Of a stretch of DNA of 14,669 nucleotides, positions 1 through 7,222 are shown in pieces. The stretch covers positions 1-14,669 of the forward strand of contig DATLUC010000029.1 of NCBI GenBank assembly GCA_035533335.1. Reading direction: 5' to 3'. Source of the DNA: DATKSS01 sp035533335. Its GTDB lineage: Bacteria > Chloroflexota > Dormibacteria > Dormibacterales > Dormibacteraceae. Positions within the stretch are counted from its first letter, which is position 1; the number at the start of each line of letters is the position of its first letter. Made by a program: the position numbers and the translations under genes. A model generated the notes under the pieces. That model was not told the DNA's origin. It ran no database searches and saw only the letters and a list, made by a program, of their open reading frames with translations.

Positions 1-651
1 CACAGCCTGGGCGAGATCGCCTCGCTCGCCGCCGCGGGATCGATCCCGTGGGAGACGGCCCTTTTGCTGGTCAAGGAGCGCGGCCGGATCATGGCCCTGG
101 CGGCCCACGAGCAGCCGGGCGGCATGATCGCGATCGTGGGCCTCGAAGAAACCCAGGTCGAGTTGATCCGTGAACAGGCGTCCGCCAAAGGCAAGCTGTG
201 GATCGCCAATCGCAACGCCGACGTCCAGTTCGTGCTGTCAGGCGAGGTCCCGGCGGTCGAGGAGGCCGAGAGGCTGGCCATCGCGGCCGGGGCGCGGCGA
301 GCCCTCATCCTCACGATCCCGCTCGCGGCGCATACCCCGCTGATGGAGGCTGCCGCTGCCGCGTTCCGCAAAGTCGTCGACCGCCTGCCGATCAAGGCGC
401 CGTCCATCCCGATCCTGGCCAACGCCTCGGGCGAGGCCCTCCGCACCGTCGCGGCGCTCCAGGACGAGCTCCGGCTCCAGATGCTGCGGCAGGTTGACTG
501 GGCGCGGACTATGGTCTCGATGCGCGCGATGAAGATCAAGACCGTCGTCGAGCTCGGCCCCGGTCGCGTGCTCGCGAGCCTGGCCGCCAAGCACATACCG
601 GGTGTCGACACCTGGAACGCCGAAGAGCTCTTCATCGACTTCGCCGGCTGA
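1..651 (+). CDS. fabD: Malonyl-CoA:ACP transacylase (FabD), 5'-truncated by window edge
   Basis: Transfers the malonyl group from CoA to acyl carrier protein, the first committed loading step of type II fatty-acid synthesis in the cytoplasm. The frame is open from base 1. The first visible residues, HSLGE, are the end of the GHSLGE nucleophile motif, so the catalytic Ser is visible residue 2 and roughly 90 N-terminal residues lie outside. The second catalytic residue is probably His111 in IPLAAHTPLM, matching the family's HSPLM motif. The late VELGPGRVL motif is present, and the C-terminus ends naturally at TGA 649-651. Visible length is 216 residues. It is followed after 13 bases by fabG, in a fab/acc operon. 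The acyltransferase family also includes polyketide synthase AT domains, but the stand-alone form beside fabG and accDA favours FabD. Confidence 0.95.
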   Translation, partial: HSLGEIASLAAAGSIPWETALLLVKERGRIMALAAHEQPGGMIAIVGLEETQVELIREQASAKGKLWIANRNADVQFVLSGEVPAVEEAERLAIAAGARRALILTIPLAAHTPLMEAAAAAFRKVVDRLPIKAPSIPILANASGEALRTVAALQDELRLQMLRQVDWARTMVSMRAMKIKTVVELGPGRVLASLAAKHIPGVDTWNAEELFIDFAG

Positions 652-664
652 GGCGGCCGGGCTG

Positions 665-1393
665 ATGGGAGATCTCGACGGTAAGACGGCTCTGGTCACC
701 GGTGGCGGCAAGGGCATCGGCCGCGCGATCAGCCAGGCCCTGGCCGGGATGGGGGCGCGGGTGGTCGTCAACTACCGCGCCGACAAGTCCGCCGCCGAGG
801 AGACGGCGGCGTCCCTGCCGAACGGCGTGGCCCACCAGGCCGATGTGGGCGACCCGGCGCAGGTCGAGGCGATGGTCAAGGCCATCGGCCGCGTGGACGT
901 CCTCGTGAACAACGCCGGGGCGGTGCGGGACAAGCTGCTGATCCAGATGGCCCCGGCAGATTGGGAGGAGCTCATCCGCACCGACTTGATGTCCGCGTTC
1001 GCCACAACGCGCGCGGCGATCATGTCTGGCATGATGCGGGCCCGCTGGGGACGCATCGTCAACATCTCGAGCATCGTCGGCCTCACCGGCAACGCGGGGC
1101 AGTCCAACTACGCCGCCGCCAAGGCCGGCCTGATCGGATTCACGAAATCGGTCGCGCGCGAGTACGGCTCGCGCAGCATCACCTGCAACGCGGTTGCGCC
1201 CGGCTACGTCCGCACCGAGCTGACCTCCGGGTCGCTCACGGACGAAATGGTCGGCGAGCTCGTCAAGCTCACGCCCATCAAGCGCGAAGGCACCGCCGAG
1301 GACGTGGCCGCCGCGGTGGCGTTCCTGTGCTCGGAGCGGGCAGGCTTCATAACCGGCCAGGTCATCGCGGTGGACGGCGGCCTGTCGTTGTGA
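665..1393 (+). CDS. fabG: 3-oxoacyl-[ACP] reductase (FabG)
   Basis: NADPH-dependent reduction of 3-ketoacyl-ACP, the first reductive step of fatty-acid elongation. This is a classical short-chain dehydrogenase of 242 residues, the usual FabG length. The Rossmann glycine motif TGGGKGIG is at residues 12-19, NNAG at 82-85, and the catalytic Ser136, Tyr149 and Lys153 have standard spacing. The C-terminal ITGQVIAVDGG segment is typical. The tetrad Asn usually found in the NL motif is Asp107 here (TDL). ATG 665 is chosen over the in-frame GTG at 602 because that one lies inside fabD and would add a non-conserved tail. Its stop overlaps the accD start. SDR enzymes vary in substrate, but the fabD/accDA context makes FabG the clear choice. 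Confidence 0.95.
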   Translation: MGDLDGKTALVTGGGKGIGRAISQALAGMGARVVVNYRADKSAAEETAASLPNGVAHQADVGDPAQVEAMVKAIGRVDVLVNNAGAVRDKLLIQMAPADWEELIRTDLMSAFATTRAAIMSGMMRARWGRIVNISSIVGLTGNAGQSNYAAAKAGLIGFTKSVAREYGSRSITCNAVAPGYVRTELTSGSLTDEMVGELVKLTPIKREGTAEDVAAAVAFLCSERAGFITGQVIAVDGGLSL

Positions 1394-2217
1394 TCGCCGA
1401 CGGCCCGCGGCCGGTCGCCATCCAGGGCGGTCCGCTGCCAGAGATCCTTCTGCCGACCAACTGCCCTGGATGCGGTGTGGGCCTTCAGGTCGAGGAGCTG
1501 CGCGAGCACAACTACGTCTGCCCCGGGTGCGGCCACCATTTCCGCATCGCCGCCGAAGTCTGGATCCCCCTCATGGCCGATGGGGGATCCTGGAACGAGC
1601 GTTGGGCCGACGTGCGGTCGCACGACCTTTTGAACTGGAAAGTCCCCAAGCCTTACCAGGAGGTGGTTGAGCAGCTGCTCGAGGAGGGCCTGAACGAGGC
1701 GGTTCGCACCGGCACGTGCACCCTGGCTGGACATCCCATCTGGCTTGCCGCCTTCGACTTCGGGTTCGTCGGCGGGACGCTCTCGATCGTCGCGGGCGAA
1801 AGGCTGGCCCGCGGCATGGAGCAGGCCGCCGCATCGCACGTCCCCTACGTGCTGGTCACAGCCTCCGGGGGTGCTCGCATGCAGGAGGGTGTGCTCGCGC
1901 TGATGCAGATGGCCAAGGTCAATGCCGCCGTCGGGCGCCTTCACGCAGCCGGGGTGCCGTTCTTCTCGGTGCTTACGGACCCCACCTTCGGCGGTACCGC
2001 CGCCTCGCTCGCCTTGCTCGGCGACATCAACATCGCCGAGCCGGGCGCCGCGATCGGGTTCACCGGGCCGCGCGTCATCAAACAGGCGACCTACGCCGAC
2101 TTGCCCCCCGGCTTCCAGAGCGCAGAGTTCCAGCTGGCCCACGGCCAGATCGACGTCGTCTTGCCGCGGACGGAGATCCGGCCGCTCCTCGCCCGCCTGC
2201 TGGAGATGCACGCATGA
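1390..2217 (+). CDS. accD: Acetyl-CoA carboxylase carboxyltransferase beta subunit (AccD)
   Basis: Beta half of the carboxyltransferase that moves the carboxyl group from biotin-BCCP to acetyl-CoA, giving malonyl-CoA. An N-terminal zinc ribbon has Cys25, Cys28, Cys44 and Cys47. The crotonase-like domain carries TASGGARMQEG at 157-167, SVLTDPTFGG at 193-202, and IGFTGPRVI at 222-230. Length is 275 residues, close to the E. coli-type subunit. The GTG start at 1390 overlaps the fabG stop (GTGA); the next convincing start would cut into the conserved region before the zinc ribbon. The separate beta and alpha genes show a bacterial four-subunit enzyme, not the fused acyl-CoA carboxylase beta chain typical of mycobacteria. 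The biotin carrier and biotin carboxylase genes are not in the window. Confidence 0.96.
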   Translation: MIADGPRPVAIQGGPLPEILLPTNCPGCGVGLQVEELREHNYVCPGCGHHFRIAAEVWIPLMADGGSWNERWADVRSHDLLNWKVPKPYQEVVEQLLEEGLNEAVRTGTCTLAGHPIWLAAFDFGFVGGTLSIVAGERLARGMEQAAASHVPYVLVTASGGARMQEGVLALMQMAKVNAAVGRLHAAGVPFFSVLTDPTFGGTAASLALLGDINIAEPGAAIGFTGPRVIKQATYADLPPGFQSAEFQLAHGQIDVVLPRTEIRPLLARLLEMHA

Positions 2218-3071
2218 GCGCTCGAGAGGAGATGACCCCGAACCCGCTGAGCGTCTGGCAGGTCATCGAGCTCGCCCGGCACCAGGACCGGCCGTACTCT
2301 CTCGACTACTTCCGGCGTCTCGCGCCCGACTTCATCGAGCTGCACGGCGACCGGCTCTCGGCTGACGATCCTGCCCTGGTCGCGGGCGTCGGCACATTCC
2401 ATAGCCGCACGACCGTGTTCCTCGGCCATCAGAAAGGGCGCAGCCTCAAAGAGAGGGTGGCGCGCAACTGGGGAATGATGCACCCGGAGGGCTATCGCAA
2501 AGCGATCCGCCTGGCGCATCACGCCGCCAAGTTCGGCTTTCCGATCATCTCCTTGATCGACACCCCCGGCGCCTATCCAGGAGCCGGCGCCGAGGAGCGG
2601 GGCATCGCCGCCGCGATCGCGCAGGCGATCATGGAGTGGTTCCGCATCCCCGTGCCGATAGTCGCCGCCGTGATCGGCGAGGGCGGCAGCGGCGGTGCCC
2701 TGGGGATGGGGGTGGCCGACCGCGTGATCATGCTCGAGAACGCGATCTATTCGGTGGCGTCTCCAGAGGCCGCGGCGTCGATCGTCTGGCGCGACAACTC
2801 TCGCAAGGTGGAGGCCGCCGAGCAGCTCCAGCTCACCTCGCGCGACCTCATCGCCATGGGAGTCGTCGAAGAGGTGGTTCCGGAGCCGGAAGGCAGTGCC
2901 AGCGCAGATTACGATGCCGCGGCGTGCGCGCTTGACGAGGCGCTGCAGCGGCACCTGGCGCCCTTGCTCTCGCAGTCCGTCGAGCAGCTCCTGCAGCACC
3001 GCTACGACAGATTCCGCTACATCGACTCGCTGATTCACGCCGAGCCGCACTTCGGCCCCAAAATCGATTAG
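2214..3071 (+). CDS. accA: Acetyl-CoA carboxylase carboxyltransferase alpha subunit (AccA)
   Basis: Alpha half of acetyl-CoA carboxyltransferase, partner of the AccD encoded just upstream. Visible motifs are GHQKGR at residues 71-76, LIDTPGAYPGAGAEERG at 114-130, the oxyanion-hole glycine run GEGGSGGALGMGVADRV at 155-171, and SPEAAASIVWRD at 183-194. Length is 285 residues, shorter than E. coli AccA (319), mainly at the N-terminal helical segment. The ATG at 2214 overlaps the accD stop (ATGA) and has GGAG at 2202-2205, eight bases upstream, so the start is well supported. Overlapping translation would keep the two subunits equimolar. It is the last gene of the fatty-acid block; a structured non-coding gap follows. 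Confidence 0.96.
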   Translation: MSAREEMTPNPLSVWQVIELARHQDRPYSLDYFRRLAPDFIELHGDRLSADDPALVAGVGTFHSRTTVFLGHQKGRSLKERVARNWGMMHPEGYRKAIRLAHHAAKFGFPIISLIDTPGAYPGAGAEERGIAAAIAQAIMEWFRIPVPIVAAVIGEGGSGGALGMGVADRVIMLENAIYSVASPEAAASIVWRDNSRKVEAAEQLQLTSRDLIAMGVVEEVVPEPEGSASADYDAAACALDEALQRHLAPLLSQSVEQLLQHRYDRFRYIDSLIHAEPHFGPKID

Positions 3072-3120
3072 ATGCCTGGGGTGCAATCAGGCCGGGTTCA
3101 TCCCGGCCGGCGCCAGGCGT
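3072..3120 (+). other. Two-tier stem-loop after accA
   Basis: Directly after the accA stop, GCCTGG (3074-3079) can pair with CCAGGC (3113-3118). Inside it, GGCCGGG (3090-3096) pairs perfectly with CCCGGCC (3102-3108) around a 5-base loop. No T-run follows, so it is not a standard intrinsic terminator. It could stop or stabilise the acc transcript, or be part of a longer dtd leader. The pairing is read from the sequence; the function is unknown. Confidence 0.5.
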
Positions 3121-3125
3121 CCACC

Positions 3126-3155
3126 TTCCACGCGAGCCCCAAGCGTCGCGTGGAG
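3126..3155 (+). other. Second stem-loop in the accA-dtd gap
   Basis: CCACGCGA (3128-3135) is a perfect inverted match to TCGCGTGG (3146-3153), extended by T-A and T-G pairs at the base, with a 10-base loop. It sits six bases before a strong Shine-Dalgarno-like AGGAGG at 3161-3166 that has no start codon at normal distance. Its function is unknown; it may belong to one folded leader with the neighbouring hairpins. Confidence 0.5.
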
Positions 3156-3171
3156 TTCTCAGGAGGGGGCC

Positions 3172-3207
3172 CTGCGGGAGAGGACCGCAGTCCTCACCCG
3201 CGCTTTT
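3172..3207 (+). promoter_or_regulatory. Terminator-like hairpin abutting the dtd start, with a competing fold
   Basis: Arms 3174-3185 and 3190-3201 pair over 11 of 12 positions (one A-A mismatch) around a CGCA loop. TTTT follows at 3204-3207, whose last two bases are part of the TTG start codon of dtd. This resembles an intrinsic terminator or attenuator. A second, mutually exclusive stem is possible: CTGCGG (3172-3177) with CCGCAG (3185-3190), which leaves the purine-rich GAGAGGA (3178-3184) in the loop instead of paired to TCCTC. Two exclusive folds before a gene are what attenuators and riboswitches look like, but no known class is recognised. Confidence 0.5.
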
Positions 3208-3673
3208 GAGAGTCGTCGCCCAGCGGGTGGCGTCAGGTTCGGTCGCATGGGACGACGACGGCCAGCGCCGCGGTGCAACCATCGGACCGGGATACGTGTT
3301 GTTGGTAGGTGCGGCGGCCGATGACGACGAGAACAACGTGCGCAGGCTCGCGGACAAGATCATCGACCTTCGCGTGTTCGCCGACGAGGCGGGAAGGATG
3401 AACTTGAGCCTCATCGACGTGCACGGGTCGGCCCTGATCGTGTCGCAGTTCACCCTCTTCGCGGACATGAACAGGGGACGGCGCCCGAGCTTGCTCAAGG
3501 CCGGCGACCCCGCCCGCGCCGAGCAGCTGTACGAGGTTTTCGTGCAGCGCTTCCGCGAACGCGGAATAGAGACCGGCACGGGCAGCTTTGGGGCCGACAT
3601 GCGCGTGAGCATCGAGAACGACGGGCCGGTCACGCTCGTGCTGTCCTCCGACGAATGGGTGACGCGTGTCTGA
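3206..3673 (+). CDS. dtd: D-aminoacyl-tRNA deacylase (Dtd)
   Basis: Hydrolyses D-amino acids, and mischarged glycine, from tRNA in the cytoplasm, protecting translation. The 155 residues give a full-length protein. Family marks are the N-terminal MRVVAQRV, SQFTL at 80-84 followed by the NRGRRPS segment, and NDGPVT at 138-143 with the Gly-cisPro pair (140-141) that screens chirality. The start is TTG 3206, because the family begins exactly at this MRVVxQRV strand and no other in-frame start is near. No Shine-Dalgarno lies at normal distance: AGGAGG ends 39 bases upstream and GAGAGGA 21 bases upstream, with a strong hairpin in between. This suggests unusual or regulated initiation. The 3' end overlaps the next gene by 8 bases. 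Confidence 0.94.
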   Translation: MRVVAQRVASGSVAWDDDGQRRGATIGPGYVLLVGAAADDDENNVRRLADKIIDLRVFADEAGRMNLSLIDVHGSALIVSQFTLFADMNRGRRPSLLKAGDPARAEQLYEVFVQRFRERGIETGTGSFGADMRVSIENDGPVTLVLSSDEWVTRV

Positions 3674-4598
3674 CCGGCGAGCCACGCTGCTCCCCTACCT
3701 GGCGATGGCCGGTCTGGCCCTGATCTGGGGCGTCTCGTTCCTGCTCATCAAGGTCGCGATCCGGGACATGAGCCCGACCGCCTTGCTCCTCTTTCGCGCG
3801 GCCTCGGGCTGCGTCACGCTCGCCGTCATCGTCCTGCTCATGGGCCGCCCGCTGTTGGGCGCAGGATGGCGGACACGCCTGGTCTCGTTCGCGATCATGG
3901 CCGTCACCAACGCGGTCGTGCCGTGGATCGCCATCGCCTGGGGTGAGGAGCACATCACGAGCGGGCTCGCGAGCATCCTGAACTCGACCACGACCCTGTG
4001 GACCGCAGTCCTGATCTACTGGGTCATGCCGACCGAGCGCCCCGGCCGCGTCAATTATCTGGGGGTGCTCATGGGACTTGCAGGCGTCGTCATCCTCGTG
4101 CTGCCGGACATCTTGGCGCACGGCCTGTCGGGGAGCTTCCTGGGCACAGTGGCGGTCCTGGTCGCTGCCCTTTCCTACGCGGTCAACGCCCTTTACCAGC
4201 GGAGGAAGATGCGCAACGTCAGCGTTTTCGAGGTCAGCCTCGGGCAGCTGGTCGCATCGGTGATCTTCGCGATCCCGATCGCAGCTCCGTCGATCCCCTA
4301 CGTCCACTATGCGTGGGGGTCCATGTTGGCGGTGGTCGCGCTGGGCGCAGGCGGCACCGGGATCGCGTATCTGCTCTATTACTACGTCATGAACCAGCTC
4401 GGGGCGGTGCGCGCGGCCGGAGTCACGCTCCTGGTCCCCGTGACCGCCGTCTTCTGGGGCGTGCTTCTGCTGGGCGAGACGCTCAGCCTGCCCATCGTGA
4501 TCGGCATGGTCGTGATCCTGGCAGGCATCGTGCTCACCAACCTCAAACGCTCCGCGGCCCCCGCGCCGGCGGTCAAGACCGACCCCGCAGCCGCTTGA
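3666..4598 (+). CDS. EamA-family (drug/metabolite transporter superfamily) membrane transporter
   Basis: A 310-residue integral membrane protein with about ten hydrophobic helices in two repeated EamA halves, the usual size for the family. The first half opens with LIWGVSFLLIKVAI and contains the ITSGLASILNST segment. The second half ends with LLLGETLSLPIVIGMVVILAGIV, a typical last-helices signature. A short, Ala/Pro-rich polar tail follows. GTG 3666 overlaps the dtd stop by 8 bases. Family members export amino acids, metabolites or nucleotides, and the substrate cannot be read from sequence. Its place between dtd and an amino-acid dehydratase makes amino-acid efflux a reasonable guess, but only that. 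Confidence 0.88.
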   Translation: MSDRRATLLPYLAMAGLALIWGVSFLLIKVAIRDMSPTALLLFRAASGCVTLAVIVLLMGRPLLGAGWRTRLVSFAIMAVTNAVVPWIAIAWGEEHITSGLASILNSTTTLWTAVLIYWVMPTERPGRVNYLGVLMGLAGVVILVLPDILAHGLSGSFLGTVAVLVAALSYAVNALYQRRKMRNVSVFEVSLGQLVASVIFAIPIAAPSIPYVHYAWGSMLAVVALGAGGTGIAYLLYYYVMNQLGAVRAAGVTLLVPVTAVFWGVLLLGETLSLPIVIGMVVILAGIVLTNLKRSAAPAPAVKTDPAAA

Positions 4599-5554
4599 GC
4601 GCGTTCATCGAGGAGCACGCCACCCAGGTCCGCCTGGCTGCCCAGCGAGTCAAACCGCACGTCCGCCGGACGCCGACGCTCACCACCGACCTCGACGCCG
4701 ACCTGCGACTGAAGCCCGAGTGCTTCCAGGTCACCGGCTCGTTCAAGCCACGTGGAGCTTTCAACGCCGTGCTCTCGTTGCTCGAGCGCGGGCGGAGGCC
4801 GGAGGGTTTGATCGCGGTCAGCTCCGGCAACCACGCGCAGGCCGTTGCGCTGGCGGCGGCGACCACGGGGCTGCCCGCCCTGATCCTGATCCCGGAGGAC
4901 GCCAACCCGGCCAAGGTCGCGGCCACCCGCGCCCTGGGCGCCGAGGTGATCCAGGAAGGGATCACCTTCGCCAACCGGGAGCAGCGCATGCGCGAGCTCA
5001 TGGAGGAGCGCGGGCTCACGCTGGTCCACCCGTTCGACGACTGGGACGTCATCCACGGCCAGGGCACGGCCGCGGCCGAGCTCTTGCAGGATGTCGCGGA
5101 CCTGCGCGTGGTCGCCGCGCCGGTCGGTGGCGGCGGCCTCCTTTCGGGCACGGCGATCTCGGCCAGGCACCACGATCCTTCGATAAAGGTCGTCGGCGTC
5201 GAGCCGGCGCAGGCGGACGACGCCTTCCGGACCTGGAAGTCCCACCGCATCCAGATCCTGCCGCACGCGCCCGTGACGATCGCCGACGGCGTCCGCACGG
5301 TGGCCGTCGGCGAGCGCAACTTCGAGGTGATGTTCGCCCAGGGTCTCGTGGACGAGATCGTGACTGTGACCGAGGACGAGATCGCCGATGCGGTGCGGGT
5401 GGCCTGGTTGCGGCTGCACCTGGCCCTGGAGCCGACCGGCGCGCTGCCGCTGGCGGCTTACCTGTCGGGCAAGCTGCCCGCCGGGCGCAAAGGCTTGATC
5501 CTCAGCGGCGGCAACGCCAACCTCGAGACGGTGGCTAAACTGCTCCAGCACTGA
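4595..5554 (+). CDS. Threonine/serine dehydratase-like PLP enzyme (fold type II)
   Basis: PLP-dependent enzyme of the threonine dehydratase/serine racemase group, probably deaminating threonine or serine to a 2-oxo acid plus ammonia. The PLP lysine is Lys51 in TGSFKPRGA; SSGNHAQAVA is at 76-85; the phosphate-binding glycine loop GGGGLLSG is at 178-185; and an SGGNANLE motif is near the C-terminus. At 319 residues it lacks the C-terminal ACT-type regulatory domain of biosynthetic IlvA, so a catabolic dehydratase or racemase fits better. TTG 4595 overlaps the transporter's stop (TTGA). No good ribosome site is seen, so translation is probably coupled. Nearby Dtd and an aminotransferase suggest amino-acid, possibly D-amino-acid, metabolism. 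The exact substrate is uncertain. Confidence 0.88.
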   Translation: MSAFIEEHATQVRLAAQRVKPHVRRTPTLTTDLDADLRLKPECFQVTGSFKPRGAFNAVLSLLERGRRPEGLIAVSSGNHAQAVALAAATTGLPALILIPEDANPAKVAATRALGAEVIQEGITFANREQRMRELMEERGLTLVHPFDDWDVIHGQGTAAAELLQDVADLRVVAAPVGGGGLLSGTAISARHHDPSIKVVGVEPAQADDAFRTWKSHRIQILPHAPVTIADGVRTVAVGERNFEVMFAQGLVDEIVTVTEDEIADAVRVAWLRLHLALEPTGALPLAAYLSGKLPAGRKGLILSGGNANLETVAKLLQH

Positions 5555-6021
5555 TGATCCCCGTCAAAGAGGTGATGACGCGAAACGTGATCACCTTTCG
5601 CGAAGACACCCCTGTGGACGAGATCGCCAGCACGCTCCTGTCCAAGCACATCACCGGCGCACCGGTGGTCTCGGGTGAAGGGCATGTGGTCGGGATCGTG
5701 TCCGAGACGGATGTCTTCAGCAAGAAGGGCAAGACGGCCCGGGACATCATGAGCTCGCACGTCATCTCGGTGACCGAGGAGACCGGCATCGACGAGGCCG
5801 CGCGCCTTCTGATCGGCGAGCGCATACGCCGGGTGCCGGTGATCCGCGGCGGAAAGATGGTCGGTCTGCTGAGCCGTTCGGACGTGCTCGACTTCTTCGC
5901 CAAGACCCGCTGGACGTGCGAGGTGTGCGGCTGGTGGGAGCGGAGCCTGGAGAGGCCGCCGCGCTGCTACTCGTGCTCGAGCACCAAGATCCACCTGGAG
6001 CGTGCCGATCCGGGACATTAG
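5554..6021 (+). CDS. CBS-pair protein with C-terminal zinc ribbon
   Basis: A 155-residue soluble protein with two CBS motifs forming one Bateman module. The first spans about residues 1-56 (VKEVMTRNVITF to GIVSETDVF) and the second about 60-116 (ARDIMSSHVISV to GLLSRSDVLDFF). Such modules bind adenosine nucleotides and act as energy or ligand sensors. A short tail carries Cys122, Cys125, Cys138 and Cys141, spaced as a rubredoxin-like zinc ribbon (CEVCGWW then CYSC). There is no catalytic domain, so it probably regulates a partner or binds nucleic acid. ATG 5554 overlaps the dehydratase stop by one base (TGATG), and the 3' end overlaps the aminotransferase by 20 bases. This tight linkage suggests the partner is a neighbouring enzyme; that is inference. 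Confidence 0.88.
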   Translation: MIPVKEVMTRNVITFREDTPVDEIASTLLSKHITGAPVVSGEGHVVGIVSETDVFSKKGKTARDIMSSHVISVTEETGIDEAARLLIGERIRRVPVIRGGKMVGLLSRSDVLDFFAKTRWTCEVCGWWERSLERPPRCYSCSSTKIHLERADPGH

Positions 6022-7201
6022 CGGAGTCAGGCGCCTTTCGCTGAAGGCCGAGAGCTTCACCGAGTCGGTCATCCGCGAGATGACTCGGCTCAACCTGCAG
6101 CTCAACGGTCCTGAGCGCGCCGTCAACTTCGCGCAGGGGTTCCCCGACTTTGAGACCGACGCGAAGATCCTCGATGCGGCGGTGCGCGCCTTGAAGGACG
6201 GATACAACCAGTACGCGACGACCTGGGGGGCGCCGCAGCTGCGCTCAGCGATCGCCCGCAAGCAGTCGGACGCATGGAATCGACACGTCGACTCGGAGTC
6301 GGAGGTCACTGTTTCCTGCGGCGCGACCGAGGCGATGATCGCCGCGATGCTGGCCGCGGTCGATCCCGGGGACGAGGTCATCGTCTTCGAGCCGTTCTAC
6401 GAGAACTATGGACCGGACTGCGTGATCAGCGGGGCCGTCCCGCGATACATCACCCTGCGCGCGCCGGATTGGTCTTTCGACCCTGACGAGCTCCGAAAGG
6501 CGTTCACCGAGAGGACGCGTGCCATCGTCATCAACACTCCCCACAACCCGACCGGCAAGGTCTACACGCAGGCTGAGCTGGAGCTGATCGCGGAGCTCTG
6601 CATCGAGCGCGACGTCATCGCGATCACGGACGAGATCTACGAGCACCTCGTGTATCGCGGGCGGCACATCAGCCTGGCGACCCTGCCCGGGATGGCCGAA
6701 AGGACGGTCACGATCAGCGGCGCAAGCAAGACTTACTCGGTGACGGGTTGGCGGATCGGCTGGTTGATCGCGCCCCGGTCGCTGACGGCCGGGATCCGCA
6801 AGGTGCACGACTTCCTCACCGTCGGCGCGGCCCACCCGCTGCAGGTCGCGATCGCTTCGGCGCTGGACCTTCCGCCCTCCTTCTATACCGGACTGCTGGG
6901 CGACTACGTGGAGCGCCGGGACGCCATCGTTACAGGGCTCACCGAGTGCGGGTTCGAGGCCAGCGCGCCCGACGGCGCGTACTACGTGATGGCCGGCATT
7001 GATTCATTCGGCTTTCAGGATGACGTCGCCTTTGCCCGCCATCTGATCGAGAAGGTTGCAGTCGCCACGGTGCCGGCCTCGAGCTTCTATCACGACCCCG
7101 AGCTCGGGCGGCGCTACATCCGTTTCAGCTTCCCCAAGAAGCTGGAAACGATCGAGCGGGGTTTGGTGGCGCTGCGCGCTCTGTCGAGGACGGGGTCTTA
7201 A
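6002..7201 (+). CDS. Class I/II PLP-dependent aminotransferase
   Basis: Fold type I aminotransferase of 399 residues. The PLP Schiff-base lysine is Lys243 in SGASKTYSVTGWRIGW; Asn182 (HNPTG), Asp210 and Tyr213 (TDEIYEHLVY) bind the cofactor; Arg374 in YIRFSF should hold the substrate carboxylate. The N-terminal SVIREMTRLN...NFAQGFPDFE region resembles the kynurenine/glutamine-type and methionine aminotransferase branch rather than classical AspC. The substrate is not settled. GTG 6002 lies inside the end of the CBS gene; it gives the N-terminal length usual for the family, although GGAG (5997-6000) is only one base away, too close for a normal ribosome site. Together with the upstream dehydratase it points to interconversion of amino acids and 2-oxo acids. 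Confidence 0.92.
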   Translation: MPIRDISGVRRLSLKAESFTESVIREMTRLNLQLNGPERAVNFAQGFPDFETDAKILDAAVRALKDGYNQYATTWGAPQLRSAIARKQSDAWNRHVDSESEVTVSCGATEAMIAAMLAAVDPGDEVIVFEPFYENYGPDCVISGAVPRYITLRAPDWSFDPDELRKAFTERTRAIVINTPHNPTGKVYTQAELELIAELCIERDVIAITDEIYEHLVYRGRHISLATLPGMAERTVTISGASKTYSVTGWRIGWLIAPRSLTAGIRKVHDFLTVGAAHPLQVAIASALDLPPSFYTGLLGDYVERRDAIVTGLTECGFEASAPDGAYYVMAGIDSFGFQDDVAFARHLIEKVAVATVPASSFYHDPELGRRYIRFSFPKKLETIERGLVALRALSRTGS

Positions 7202-7222
7202 CAGGCACGGTTTCAACCTCGG

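Noticed and set aside
602..664. GTG at 602 as the fabG start
   Set aside because: The added residues are encoded within the fabD C-terminus, are not part of the SDR fold, and ATG 665 starts exactly where FabG proteins usually begin.
1204..2211. Long open frame on the minus strand across accD
   Set aside because: It lies fully antisense to a certain AccD; its product is rich in Asp/Arg/Gly/His with no domain, the usual shadow of GC-rich codon bias.
2091..3086. 331-codon open frame on the minus strand opposite accA
   Set aside because: Antisense shadow of AccA: no recognisable motifs, skewed composition, and no ribosome site or promoter of its own.
3160..3207. T-box riboswitch before dtd, suggested by GGGAGAGGACCGCAG and a following terminator-like hairpin
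   Set aside because: The T-box core needs UGGN before ACCGC to pair with the tRNA end; here the sequence is AGGACCGC, with the U missing and one base fewer. There is little room for Stem I in 134 bases, and no synthetase or amino-acid biosynthesis gene directly follows. A covariance-model search would settle it.
4382..5551. 389-codon open frame on the minus strand opposite the dehydratase
   Set aside because: It is longer than the real gene but low in complexity (Gly/Arg/Asp/Val/Gln) and spans the boundary of two certain plus-strand genes; a composition artefact.
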